A DNA stretch of 64,000 nucleotides from Nocardioides sp. Root122. GTDB taxonomy: Bacteria > Actinomycetota > Actinomycetes > Propionibacteriales > Nocardioidaceae. The stretch is from assembly GCF_001425025.1 (NCBI RefSeq), contig NZ_LMDE01000001.1:44751-108750 (forward strand), read 5' to 3'. Position 1 is the stretch's first letter. Every line of letters starts with the position of its first letter. Positions 8,862 to 16,512 of the stretch are shown piece by piece. Both the position numbers and the translations under genes were made by a program. The notes below the pieces were generated by a model. It did not search any database and had not been told where the DNA came from. It saw only the letters and a list, made by a program, of their open reading frames with translations.

Positions 8862-9822
8862 GGTCGCCTCCCTCGCCCTCGTCGGAGTGGCCGTCGTCGG
8901 ACTGGTCGCCGGCGGGCGCCCCGCCGGACTCGACCGTGAACACGGCGGTGCGGACCGTGCCGCGGTGCTGGAAGTCGAGGAAGAGGCGGTACGTCGCCGG
9001 CTCCGGGAACGCCGTCGCGAAATCGATGCCGGGTCCGGGCTCGCCCTCCTCGGGGTGCACGTGGAGGTAGCCGAGGTCACCGGCGCGCATCGCGACCAGG
9101 TGCCCGAAGGCGCCGAGGTAGGGCTCGAGGTCGGTCACCGGCTCGCCGTCGAGCTCGATGCGCGTGGTGAGGACGGTGCTGGCACCCGGGGCGGTGTCGC
9201 CCTCGAGCGTCACGGTGTAGGTGCCCTCGTCGGTCCTCAGCGTCGCGGTGCGGTCGTCGGTGGGCAGCGGCCGCGGGACGAAGTCGCCGGACACGGCCAG
9301 GTCGTCGGCCAGCGTGATGCCGTCCCAGCCCTCGGGGACGAGGTCGGCCACGACCCGCCACACGCCCGGCGTCAGCCGGACGTCCACCGACCAGGTGCCC
9401 GTCACGGGGTCGAGGGTCGGGTGCACGTGCTGGAAGCCGGTCAGGTCGCGTCGTACGACGATGAGGTGCAGGTCCTTCTCGTGCTCGCGCGTGTAGTCGA
9501 GCAGCGGCCGGCCGCTCGAGGTCAGGACCTGGAAGTCGAGGCGGGTGCGGCCGGGCGCCACCTCCCGGTCGGCGAGCGCGAGGGTGAACCCGTCGGCGCG
9601 GGCGGTGAGCCCGGTGGCCTCGGCGACGGCGGAGGAGTGGCCCCCGTGGGCGTCCACCACCTCAGCGTCGGCGTCGTGCGCGTCGTCGGTGCGGTGGCCG
9701 GCCATCTCGCCGGCCGCGGGCTCGGTGTCGATCGGGCCGACGAGCCGGCCGCCGCCCCAGGCGACCGCGAAGGCCGCCACCAGGGCGGTGACGAACGCGG
9801 CGACTCGCAGTGGGGTGCTCAT
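8851..9822 (-). CDS. Secreted or membrane-anchored His-rich protein of the copper operon
   Basis: 323 residues with an N-terminal hydrophobic anchor/signal ([19 protein letters not shown]), a His/Asp-rich linker ([19 protein letters not shown]), then two similar beta-rich halves. Each half carries a HVHP motif, [11 protein letters not shown] and [10 protein letters not shown], which could bind metal. The extreme C-terminus is again acidic and His-rich (ending GGDHAH). I know it as a hypothetical protein that accompanies copZ and copA in actinobacteria; an extracytoplasmic copper-binding or handover role is inference. It lies between copZ (16 bp upstream) and copA (11-bp overlap). Confidence 0.75.
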   Translation of the reverse strand: MSTPLRVAAFVTALVAAFAVAWGGGRLVGPIDTEPAAGEMAGHRTDDAHDADAEVVDAHGGHSSAVAEATGLTARADGFTLALADREVAPGRTRLDFQVLTSSGRPLLDYTREHEKDLHLIVVRRDLTGFQHVHPTLDPVTGTWSVDVRLTPGVWRVVADLVPEGWDGITLADDLAVSGDFVPRPLPTDDRTATLRTDEGTYTVTLEGDTAPGASTVLTTRIELDGEPVTDLEPYLGAFGHLVAMRAGDLGYLHVHPEEGEPGPGIDFATAFPEPATYRLFLDFQHRGTVRTAVFTVESGGAPAGDQSDDGHSDEGEGGDHAH

Positions 9823-9838
9823 GACACTTCCGGGGTGC

Positions 9839-10045
9839 TCATGCGAGGGCGTAGCCGGCCTCCTCGACGGCGGCGCGGACGGCCGACTCGTCGAGCGGGG
9901 CAGCGCTGGTCACGGTGACGGCGCCGGTCTCGACGACGACGTCGACGCCCTCGACGCCGGCGAGCTCCGAGATCTCCTCGGTGACCGAGGCGGCGCAGTG
10001 CTCGCAGGTCATGCCGGTCACGGTGTAGGTGGTGGTCTCGCTCAT
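9839..10045 (-). CDS. copZ: Copper chaperone, heavy-metal-associated domain
   Basis: 68 residues, a single ferredoxin-like HMA domain with the MTCEHC metal site (Cys14, Cys17) in loop 1. Length and pattern match CopZ, which carries Cu(I) to CopA in the cytosol. The ATG at 10045 follows an AGGAGAC ribosome site. Second gene of the copper operon, 36 bp after csoR. The His in the metal motif is common in actinobacterial CopZ proteins. Confidence 0.93.
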   Translation of the reverse strand: MSETTTYTVTGMTCEHCAASVTEEISELAGVEGVDVVVETGAVTVTSAAPLDESAVRAAVEEAGYALA

Positions 10046-10081
10046 CGGGTGTCTCCTGGTCGCGGGGGTGGGTTGGGGTGG

Positions 10082-10384
10082 TCAGGACCTCACGAGGCGG
10101 GCGATCGCCTCGGAGGCCTCCTTGAGCTTCTGCTCCTGCTCGGCGCCCCCCTTGCGGGCGGCGTCGACGAGGCAGTGCGCGATGTGGTCGTCGAGCAGCG
10201 ACAGTGCGAGGGCCTGCAGCGCCTTGGTGGCGGCGGAGACCTGCGTCAGGATGTCGATGCAGTACTTCTCCTCCTCGACCATCCGCTGGATGCCGCGGAC
10301 CTGCCCCTCGATGCGGCGCAGCCGCTTGAGGTGCGCCTGGACCGCCGCGTCGTTGCCCTCGAGGTGACCGTGCTGCTCGCTCAT
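10082..10384 (-). CDS. csoR: Copper-sensing transcriptional repressor CsoR
   Basis: 100 residues from ATG 10384. All-helical CsoR/RcnR fold with the Cu(I) ligand triad Cys42, His67 and Cys71; the spacing (25 then 4) is the same as in the mycobacterial CsoR (Cys36, His61, Cys65). The N-terminal helix has LKRLRRIEGQVRGIQRMV. CsoR represses its own operon and is released by Cu(I). It heads csoR-copZ-secreted protein-copA and sits directly behind a near-palindromic C/G-tract operator. Confidence 0.95.
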   Translation of the reverse strand: MSEQHGHLEGNDAAVQAHLKRLRRIEGQVRGIQRMVEEEKYCIDILTQVSAATKALQALALSLLDDHIAHCLVDAARKGGAEQEQKLKEASEAIARLVRS

Positions 10385-10394
10385 GCTGCCAAGC

Positions 10395-10411
10395 ATACCC
10401 CTAGGGGGTAT
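10395..10411. promoter_or_regulatory. Putative CsoR operator
   Basis: ATACCCCTAGGGGGTAT is an almost perfect inverted repeat with opposed C and G tracts and AT-rich ends, the layout described for CsoR operators in actinobacteria. It lies 11-27 bp upstream of the csoR ATG, and an AT-rich TATA stretch adjoins it on the far side, so a bound repressor would cover the promoter. Binding is inferred. Confidence 0.8.
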
Positions 10412-10585
10412 AAATTGGCCAGAGTGGCCACCCATCAGGGTGGGTTCTGGGTCAAACTTCAGGCGTGTGGCGGCTCCAGCGACTAGTGGTCTGGTCCAGC
10501 GCCAATACAGTGGTCCCAGGCGGTCCGGGGGGACGTCGAGGGACGCAGCGACCTGCGCTCCTCCCGCTCGGACGAAGGACCGCAC

Positions 10586-11206
10586 ATGATGATCCGCATT
10601 GCCATGCTCGGGGGCGACGAGCTCGTGAGGCGCGGCCTCGACGGGATGCTGCGCACCCTGGGGGGCTTCGAGCTCGCCAGCGTCAAGGACCGCGAACGGT
10701 CACCGATCGACATCGCGCTGGTCGAGACCTACGGCACCGCGGCGGACGACACCACGCTCGCGCGCGCGGTGGCGGACCCGTTCATCAGGCGCGTCGCGGT
10801 CTTCACCTGGAACCACCACCCGGGCCTGGTCCACGAGATCGTGCGCAACGGTGTGTGCGGCTACCTCGGCAAGAGCCTCACCTCGGCGCAGCTGGGGCGC
10901 GCGCTCCGTGCGATCCACGCCGGGGACACCGTCGTCGCACCGGCCGTGTCCGCCGCGGCGAACCCCGACGTACGCATCCACGGCGAGCTGGAGCAGCTCA
11001 CCACCCGCGAGCGCGAGACGCTCGCCCACATCGCCACCGGGCTGAGCAACGTGGAGATCGCCGCCTCGATGCAGATCTCGCTCAACTCGGTGAAGTCCTA
11101 CATCCGCAGCGCCTACCGCAAGACCGGCGTGCAGAGCCGCAGCCAGGCCGTGCTCTGGGCGGTCTCGCACGGCCTCAGCGCGGAGGTGCTGGAGCGGGTC
11201 GTGTGA
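10586..11206 (+). CDS. LuxR-type response-regulator-like protein with Glu in place of the phosphoacceptor Asp
   Basis: 206 residues. A receiver-like N-terminal domain (about 1-125) has the acidic pair Asp11/Glu12, but the phosphorylation position reads IALVETYG, with Glu47 where the close paralogue at 31916-32566 has Asp50 (VALYDTFG). The C-terminal helix-turn-helix is a standard GerE/LuxR domain (LTTRERETLAHIATGLSNVEIA, then SLNSVKSYIRSAYRKTGV). Phospho-independent or constitutively active behaviour is an inference. No kinase gene is adjacent. The 3' end overlaps the convergent phosphodiesterase gene by 32 bp. Confidence 0.85.
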   Translation: MMIRIAMLGGDELVRRGLDGMLRTLGGFELASVKDRERSPIDIALVETYGTAADDTTLARAVADPFIRRVAVFTWNHHPGLVHEIVRNGVCGYLGKSLTSAQLGRALRAIHAGDTVVAPAVSAAANPDVRIHGELEQLTTRERETLAHIATGLSNVEIAASMQISLNSVKSYIRSAYRKTGVQSRSQAVLWAVSHGLSAEVLERVV

Positions 11207-11996
11207 CCTCACGTCCCTGAGCCAGCGGCGAGGGTCGGGTCCACTGGTCCCGGCTGATCAGCACGTCGCGCAGCACGTCGGGGCGATCGGTGATGATCCC
11301 GTCCACGCCCGCGTCGAGGAGCGTGCGCATGGTCGCCGGGTCGTCGACGGTCCACACCACCACGCGGATGCCGAGCTCGTGGGCGCGGTCGATCACCCGC
11401 TCCGAGTGGATCGACAGCCGGCCGAGCCGCATCGGGACGTGCGCGAACGCGCCGCCCGAGGTGCCGACCCCCACCGGGCGCACGCCGCCACGCGAGCAGG
11501 CGATGAGGCTGGTGAGTGAGCGCCAGCCGAGGGCCGTCGTCACCCCCGGTGCCTCGTCCTGCAGGCGGCGCAGCCAGCGGCTCCACGCGCCGGCGACGCA
11601 GATCCGCTTCGCCCAGCTCGGGTGGGCGGCGAGCAGCCGGGCCATGGCTCCGATCGACGCCTCGTCCTTGAGGTCGATGGCGAACCTGGCCTGCGGGAAG
11701 GCGGCCATCGCCTCGCCCAGCGTCGGGACCCGGTCGGTGCCGTGCACGCGGAGGCGGCGTACGTCGGCGAGGTCGAGGTCCGAGATCCGGCCGGGGTGGC
11801 CGGTGACCCGCCGCAGCGTCGTGTCGTGGAAGCACACCACGTGTCTGTCGCGGGTCGTCTGCACGTCGGTCTCGAGGTGCGTGAGGCCCAGCGAGGTCGC
11901 CCGGCCGAAGGCGGCGAGGGTGTTCTCGGGGGCGAGTGCCATGCCACCGCGGTGGGCGATGGCGAGCGGACCGGTGGTGTCGCCGTAGCTGGTCAC
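11175..11996 (-). CDS. Glycerophosphodiester phosphodiesterase family protein
   Basis: 273 residues from GTG 11996, a TIM barrel of the GDPD family. Visible catalytic and metal residues: HRGG (His15), PENT, Glu42 and Asp44 in ETD, and His57 in FHDTTLRR; the second-half signature is VVVWTVDDPATM and GVDGIITDRPD. The reaction is hydrolysis of glycerophosphodiesters to glycerol-3-phosphate and an alcohol. No signal peptide is seen, so it is probably cytosolic. The C-terminal 30 residues are Pro/Arg-rich and overlap the convergent regulator gene. Confidence 0.9.
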   Translation of the reverse strand: MTSYGDTTGPLAIAHRGGMALAPENTLAAFGRATSLGLTHLETDVQTTRDRHVVCFHDTTLRRVTGHPGRISDLDLADVRRLRVHGTDRVPTLGEAMAAFPQARFAIDLKDEASIGAMARLLAAHPSWAKRICVAGAWSRWLRRLQDEAPGVTTALGWRSLTSLIACSRGGVRPVGVGTSGGAFAHVPMRLGRLSIHSERVIDRAHELGIRVVVWTVDDPATMRTLLDAGVDGIITDRPDVLRDVLISRDQWTRPSPLAQGREVTRPAPAPPR

Positions 11997-12099
11997 GCAC
12001 CCAGCATCAGCGCCCGGGCAGCCCGCTGTCGCGCGGGAACGGCCCCCGCGGACGAGTGTTCACCCAGCCTTCGCACTGGGGCACACCCGTGGTCGCCCA

Positions 12100-12143
12100 A
12101 CGCCCGGCATGCCGGGCGTCGAGCGGACCGTGGTCCGCTCGAC
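12100..12143. terminator. Two abutting hairpins downstream of the TPR gene
   Basis: A 20-bp perfect palindrome (12100-12119, ACGCCCGGCATGCCGGGCGT) runs directly into a 12-bp perfect inverted repeat (12118-12129 with 12132-12143). They lie 24 bp after the stop of the TPR gene on the minus strand and before the phosphodiesterase start. No T-run follows, as is common for terminators in high-GC actinobacteria. Confidence 0.6.
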
Positions 12144-12166
12144 GCCGCCGCGGACGGCGCCGCGCC

Positions 12167-12553
12167 TCAGCTCCGGTAGCCGCCGAGCAGCTCGGCGAGC
12201 CGCAGGTGCGGCTGCGCCTCGTCGGTGCGGCCCTTGCGCTGCAGGGACCGGCCGAGCAGCAGGTGGGCGTAGGGCTCGTTGGGGTCGTGCTCCAGCAGCT
12301 CGGTGGCGATGCGGATGGCGCCGTCGAGCTGGGCGGAGTGGAAGAGCGCGCGCGCCAGCAGCAGCCGTACGTCGGTGAGCTCGTGCACCACCTCGCCCGG
12401 GTCGTCGAGCAGCTCGGTGAGCATCACGGCGGCCTCGCGGTAGGCGCGCTCGTCGAAGAGCGCCTGGGCGCGCAGCCAACGGTCGTGCGTCGAGTCCCCG
12501 AGCAGGCCGGCGTGGCCGCGCAGGAGGTCCTCGAAGGGCGTGAAGTCGGTCAT
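12167..12553 (-). CDS. Tetratricopeptide-repeat protein
   Basis: 128 residues from ATG 12553. Three TPR-like helical hairpins are visible (RWLRAQALFDERAYREAAVM; LLLARALFHSAQLDGAIRIA; YAHLLLGRSLQRKGRTDEAQ). TPR units mediate protein-protein contacts. The N-terminus MTDFTPFEDLLRGHAG closely resembles the C-terminus of the FMN reductase-like protein encoded 1.3 kb away (TPFGDLLRGHSG). The gene is divergent from the luciferase-like/FMN reductase pair, with 169 bp between the starts, which hints at a functional link. Partner unknown. Confidence 0.82.
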   Translation of the reverse strand: MTDFTPFEDLLRGHAGLLGDSTHDRWLRAQALFDERAYREAAVMLTELLDDPGEVVHELTDVRLLLARALFHSAQLDGAIRIATELLEHDPNEPYAHLLLGRSLQRKGRTDEAQPHLRLAELLGGYRS

Positions 12554-12681
12554 CGTCGCTCCTCTCGAGCAGACGTACCCGGGACGTGGGTACTCCGAGC
12601 GTGCGCCCGGACAGGGGTCCAACGTCGGAGGCCGCCCGGCGATTCCGAGCCGGACGCACGGAATACTGGTGGTCCCACCCC

Positions 12682-12711
12682 GGTTGGAGGTGATACAAAC
12701 TTCAACCAGTC
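12682..12711. promoter_or_regulatory. Putative operator upstream of the luciferase-like gene
   Basis: GGTTG (12682-12686) and CAACC (12703-12707) form an inverted repeat with 16 bp between the arms, and ACAAACTTCAACCAGTC (12695-12711) matches 14 of 17 bases of AGAACTTTCAACCAGTC at 45112-45128 upstream of yceI. It abuts the GGAGGAAA ribosome site of the ATG at 12723. A shared regulator, possibly of MarR type, is inference. Confidence 0.45.
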
Positions 12712-12722
12712 CGGAGGAAATC

Positions 12723-13895
12723 ATGCAGTTCGGCATCTTCAGCGTCGGCGACGTCACCACGGAACCGACCACCGGGCGCACCGTGTCCGAGGCCGAGCGC
12801 ATCGCGTCGATCACGCAGCTCGCCCTCAAGGCGGAGGAGGTCGGTCTCGACGTCTTCGCGACGGGCGAGCACCACAACCCGCCGTTCGTGGTGTCGTCCC
12901 CCACGACCCACCTCGGGTTCATCGCCGCGCAGACCGAGAAGCTCATCCTCTCGACCAGCACGACCCTGATCACCACCAACGACCCGGTGAAGATCGCCGA
13001 GGACTACGCCTTCCTGCAGCACCTCTCCGGTGGTCGCGTCGACCTGATGATGGGCCGCGGAAACACCGGCCCTGTCTACCCGTGGTTCGGCAAGGACATC
13101 CGCGACGGCATCAAGCTCGCGGTCGAGAACTACCACCTGCTCCGCAAGCTCTGGCGCGAGCCGGTCGTCAACTGGCAGGGCCAGTTCCGCACCCCGCTGC
13201 AGGGCTACACCTCGACCCCGGCACCCCTCGACGGCACGCCGCCGTTCGTGTGGCACGGCTCGATCCGCAGCACCGAGATCCCGGAGCAGGCGGCCTACTA
13301 CGGCGACGGCTTCTTCCACAACCACATCTTCTGGAACAAGGAGCACACCGAGCAGATGGTGCGGCTCTACCGCCGTCGCTTCGAGTTCTACGGCCACGGT
13401 GCGGCCGACCAGGCCTACGTCGGCCTGGGTGGCCAGGTCTTCATGGGCTCGACCGAGGCCGAGGCCAAGCGCGTCTTCCGTCCCTACTTCGACAACGCCC
13501 CGGTCTACGGCCACGGCCCGTCGCTGGAGGACTTCACCAAGATGACGCCCCTGACCGTCGGCACCCCCGAGCAGGTCATCGAGCGCACCCTGGGCTTCGC
13601 CGACTACGTCGGCGACTACCAGCGCCAGCTCTTCCTCATCGACCACGCCGGCCTGCCGACGTCGCTGGTGATGGAGCAGATGGAGATGCTCGGCACCGAG
13701 GTCGTGCCCGTGCTGCGTGCGGAGTTCGAGCGTCGCCGCCCGAGCCACGTGCCCAGCGACCCGCCCACCCACCCATCCCTCGTGGCCGCCGGCCCCGACG
13801 CCCCGCACCACCTCGTCGAGCCCGCCCGGGCCCGCGTCGAGGAGATGCAGGCCGGGGCCGCGCAGGACGCCGAGCCCGCCCAGGTGCAGGCATGA
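12723..13895 (+). CDS. LLM-class flavin-dependent oxidoreductase (CE1758 type)
   Basis: 390 residues from ATG 12723 behind a strong GGAGGAAA site. TIM-barrel luciferase-like monooxygenase: the N-terminal strand MQFGIFSVGD, the FATGEHHNPPFV motif with the conserved His pair, and GGRVDLMMGRGNTGPVYPW are visible. The extended Pro/Ala-rich C-terminus (after about residue 345) is likely disordered. It is coupled by an ATGA overlap to an FMN reductase-like gene, a pair common in actinobacteria and thought to work as a two-component flavin monooxygenase. Substrate unknown. Confidence 0.9.
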   Translation: MQFGIFSVGDVTTEPTTGRTVSEAERIASITQLALKAEEVGLDVFATGEHHNPPFVVSSPTTHLGFIAAQTEKLILSTSTTLITTNDPVKIAEDYAFLQHLSGGRVDLMMGRGNTGPVYPWFGKDIRDGIKLAVENYHLLRKLWREPVVNWQGQFRTPLQGYTSTPAPLDGTPPFVWHGSIRSTEIPEQAAYYGDGFFHNHIFWNKEHTEQMVRLYRRRFEFYGHGAADQAYVGLGGQVFMGSTEAEAKRVFRPYFDNAPVYGHGPSLEDFTKMTPLTVGTPEQVIERTLGFADYVGDYQRQLFLIDHAGLPTSLVMEQMEMLGTEVVPVLRAEFERRRPSHVPSDPPTHPSLVAAGPDAPHHLVEPARARVEEMQAGAAQDAEPAQVQA

Positions 13896-14554
13896 CGCGT
13901 CGCATCGTCGTGGTCACGGCGGGACTCACCATCCCGTCGTCCACCCGGCTGCTCGCCGACCAGATCGCCGAGGCGACCTCCGCGCAGGTGTCGGCGCGGG
14001 GGGAGTCGGTCGAGATCGACTACGTCGAGCTCCGGGAGGTGGCCGGTGAGCTGGCCTCCTTCATGGTGACCGGCGGCGTGCCCACGCCTCGCCTGACCGC
14101 GCTGCGCGAGCAGGTCGCGACCGCCGACGGCCTGATCGCCGTCACTCCGGTCTTCAACGGCAGCTACAGCGGGCTGTTCAAGATGTTCTTCGACGCGGTC
14201 GACAAGGACTCGCTGACCGGCACCCCGGTGCTGATCGCCGCGACGGCCGGCACCGCCCGGCACTCGCTGGTGCTCGACTTCGCGATGCGCCCGCTCTTCA
14301 CCTACCTGCGCTCGGTCGTCGTGCCGACGGGCGTCTTCGCGGCCACCGAGGACTTCGGCAGCCACGGCCTGGCCGATCGCATCACGCGGGGCGCGTCCGA
14401 GCTCGCGGCGGCGGTGCTGAGCCAGGGCTCCTACGCCGTCGGCGGCTTCGCACCCGACCTGGCCGCCCGCCCGCGGCGTACGTCCGGCACGCAGGTCGAG
14501 GCCGACGTCACCCCGTTCGGCGATCTCCTGCGCGGGCACTCCGGCACGGACTGA
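13892..14554 (+). CDS. NADPH-dependent FMN reductase family protein (CE1759 type)
   Basis: 220 residues from ATG 13892, overlapping the stop of the LLM gene (ATGA). Flavodoxin-like fold: VVVTAGLTIPSSTRLLAD forms the phosphate-binding loop, and LIAVTPVFNGSYSGLFKMFFD is the FMN-site segment typical of NADPH:FMN reductases. The likely role is to supply reduced flavin to the partner monooxygenase. The C-terminal tail ends TPFGDLLRGHSGTD, a motif repeated at the start of the divergent TPR protein. Confidence 0.9.
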   Translation: MTRRIVVVTAGLTIPSSTRLLADQIAEATSAQVSARGESVEIDYVELREVAGELASFMVTGGVPTPRLTALREQVATADGLIAVTPVFNGSYSGLFKMFFDAVDKDSLTGTPVLIAATAGTARHSLVLDFAMRPLFTYLRSVVVPTGVFAATEDFGSHGLADRITRGASELAAAVLSQGSYAVGGFAPDLAARPRRTSGTQVEADVTPFGDLLRGHSGTD

Positions 14555-14639
14555 CCCGGCCCGCCCCGGCGGGTGTGCTGGCGCGCGAGCCGTCGTGGTT
14601 GCGTCGGGACGTCACGTCCCGCTGGATGAGGAGGCAACC

Positions 14640-14996
14640 GTGAACGACACCGTGTGGAGCTATCGCGACAGCACGTGGAGCGAGGACCGCGACCTCGTCG
14701 GCTACGAGGTGGAGGCCGACGGCGGCAGCATCGGCACGGTCGACTCGGCCAGCACCGAGACCGCCGCGCAATGGCTGGTGGTCGACACCGGCTTCTGGAT
14801 CTTCGGCAAGAAGCGGGTCATCCCTGCGGGCGTGGTGGTCGGGATGGACCACGACGCGAAGCGGGTCATCATCAGCATGAGCAAGGACCAGGTGAAGGCC
14901 GCCCCCGACTACGAGGACAGCGAGTGGGCGCACGAGGACGCGCGGCTCAGGCACGCCGCCTACTACGAGCCCTACGCCGGGCAGGACCGCGCCTGA
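14640..14996 (+). CDS. PRC-barrel domain protein
   Basis: 118 residues from GTG 14640, preceded by GGATGAGGAGGC. The N-terminal 75 residues form a PRC-barrel (LVGYEVEADGGSIGTVD; WLVVDTGFWIFGKKRVIPAG; KRVIISMSKDQVKAAPD). A charged C-terminal tail rich in Asp, Glu and Tyr follows. PRC-barrels occur in RNA-maturation and photosynthetic proteins and as stand-alone proteins often linked to stress. No partner is evident; the role is unknown. A 37-residue membrane peptide is encoded 1 bp downstream. Confidence 0.85.
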   Translation: MNDTVWSYRDSTWSEDRDLVGYEVEADGGSIGTVDSASTETAAQWLVVDTGFWIFGKKRVIPAGVVVGMDHDAKRVIISMSKDQVKAAPDYEDSEWAHEDARLRHAAYYEPYAGQDRA

Positions 14997-14997
14997 C

Positions 14998-15111
14998 GTG
15001 TCGCCGATCCGCGTACGACCGCTTGGTGGCGGCCTCGGCTGCCTCATCATGATCGCCGTCTCGGTGGTGCTGTCGGTGCTGCTCACCGTGCTGCTCAACC
15101 TCGGGCGCTGA
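14998..15111 (+). CDS. 37-residue single-pass membrane peptide
   Basis: GTG 14998 begins 1 bp after the PRC-barrel stop. The product has a basic N-terminus (VSPIRVRPLGGGLGC) and one hydrophobic helix (LIMIAVSVVLSVLLTVLLNL). Codons are strongly GC-ending. I recall similar very short proteins with an RPLGGG start in other actinobacteria, usually unannotated or hypothetical. Coupling to the PRC-barrel gene suggests co-expression. It is too short for most gene finders. Confidence 0.65.
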   Translation: MSPIRVRPLGGGLGCLIMIAVSVVLSVLLTVLLNLGR

Positions 15112-15201
15112 CCCTCCCGCCGTGCGGGTGCCCGGCTGACCGGGTTCCGCCGTGTCGTTTGCCCGTCCCGTGTCGGTCGCCCGTGGTGTGATGGCCGCGC
15201 C

Positions 15202-16512
15202 ATGACCCGATGGACCGCCAGCCAGGTGAGCGAGGTCGCGCCTGACGCGTCCTCGTTGGCGGCCGCGCGCAAGCTCGCAGTGCCCGGCCCCTGGCGCGAG
15301 ACCGGCTGCAGCGACGTGCTGGTGTGGGGCCAGTGCCAGGGCAGCGGCAAGACGCCCTACCAGGTGAGCGTCGACCTGGTCGGCCCCGCCTACCGGTGCT
15401 CCTGCCCGAGCCGGAAGTTCCCCTGCAAGCACGCCCTCGCCCTGCTGATGCTGTGGTCCGAGGGCGTGATCGACGAGTCGGGGCAGATCGCGGCCTTCGC
15501 CGACGAGTGGGCAACCCAGCGCGCCGAGCGCGCCACCAGGCCCGACCGCCCGGCCGGGGACAGCGCTCCCGACCCGGCGGCCCAGGCCAAGCGCCTCGAG
15601 CAGCGGCTGGCGCGGATGGATGCCGGCGTCGAGGACTTCCGGCTCTGGCTCGCCGACCTCGTCCGCGGCGGCCTGGCGGCCGCCCGCACCCAGCCCTACT
15701 CCTACTGGGACACCGCGGCCGCGCGCCTCGTCGACGCCCAGCTGCCCGCCCTGGCCGAGAGGGTCCGCGAAGCGGCGTCGCAGGTGCACGCCCACCGCGA
15801 GTGGGCGGCGTACCTCCTGGCGGAGCTGGGCCGTTGGTGGACCGTCACCTGCGCCTGGCAGGCGCGCGAGAGCCTCGACGCGGTGGAGCTGGCCGAGGTC
15901 CGCATCGCCGTCGGGTGGGCCCAGTCGAGCGAGGAGGTGCGCGACGCCGACGCGCGCCCCGGGCCGTGGACCGTCCTCGGCGCCGTGCGCACCGACGACG
16001 GACGGATCCAGCAGCAGCGCACCTGGCTCGCGCACGACGACGGCGAGGTGGTCGCCGTGCTCGACTTCGCCGGCTACGGCCAGGCCCTGGCGGTGCCCCA
16101 GCTCAGCGGTGCCCGCCTCGACGTGGTGGTGTCCCGCTATCCCGGTACGACGCCGCGCCGCGCGCTGTTCCGCGACCCGCCGGTGGGTGCCGTGCCGGTG
16201 ACCGGGCTGCCCGGGCGCACCAGCCTGGCCGAGGTGCACGCCGCCGCCGCGGAGGGGCTCGGTCGGACGCCGTGGCGCGAGCTCCACCCGGCCCCGCTCG
16301 CCGGCGTACGCATCGCGCGCGAGGGCAGCGGTGAGAGTGAGGGGTGGCGGGTCAGCGACGACACCGGCTCGTTGCCGATGACGGACGGGGCGGCCGTGTG
16401 GACCCTGCTCGCGGTGAGCGGGGGCGACCCCGTCGACGTCTTCGGCGAGGTCGAGTCGGGACGGTTCCGTCCGCTCGCGGTGTGGCTCGACGACCAGGTG
16501 CTGGCGCTGTGA
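15202..16512 (+). CDS. SWIM zinc-finger protein (first gene of MoxR/VWA cluster)
   Basis: 436 residues from ATG 15202. The SWIM motif is intact at residues 66-77: CSCPSRKFPCKH, ligands Cys66, Cys68, Cys75 and His77. The rest is mixed alpha/beta without other recognised domains; a long helical middle region precedes a strand-rich C-terminus. SWIM fingers bind nucleic acid or protein. Five genes (SWIM, DUF5691, AAA+, DUF5682, VWA) follow each other with 4-17 bp overlaps or a 10-bp gap. The E. coli YehQ protein is the counterpart I recall. Function of the system is unknown. Confidence 0.88.
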   Translation: MTRWTASQVSEVAPDASSLAAARKLAVPGPWRETGCSDVLVWGQCQGSGKTPYQVSVDLVGPAYRCSCPSRKFPCKHALALLMLWSEGVIDESGQIAAFADEWATQRAERATRPDRPAGDSAPDPAAQAKRLEQRLARMDAGVEDFRLWLADLVRGGLAAARTQPYSYWDTAAARLVDAQLPALAERVREAASQVHAHREWAAYLLAELGRWWTVTCAWQARESLDAVELAEVRIAVGWAQSSEEVRDADARPGPWTVLGAVRTDDGRIQQQRTWLAHDDGEVVAVLDFAGYGQALAVPQLSGARLDVVVSRYPGTTPRRALFRDPPVGAVPVTGLPGRTSLAEVHAAAAEGLGRTPWRELHPAPLAGVRIAREGSGESEGWRVSDDTGSLPMTDGAAVWTLLAVSGGDPVDVFGEVESGRFRPLAVWLDDQVLAL

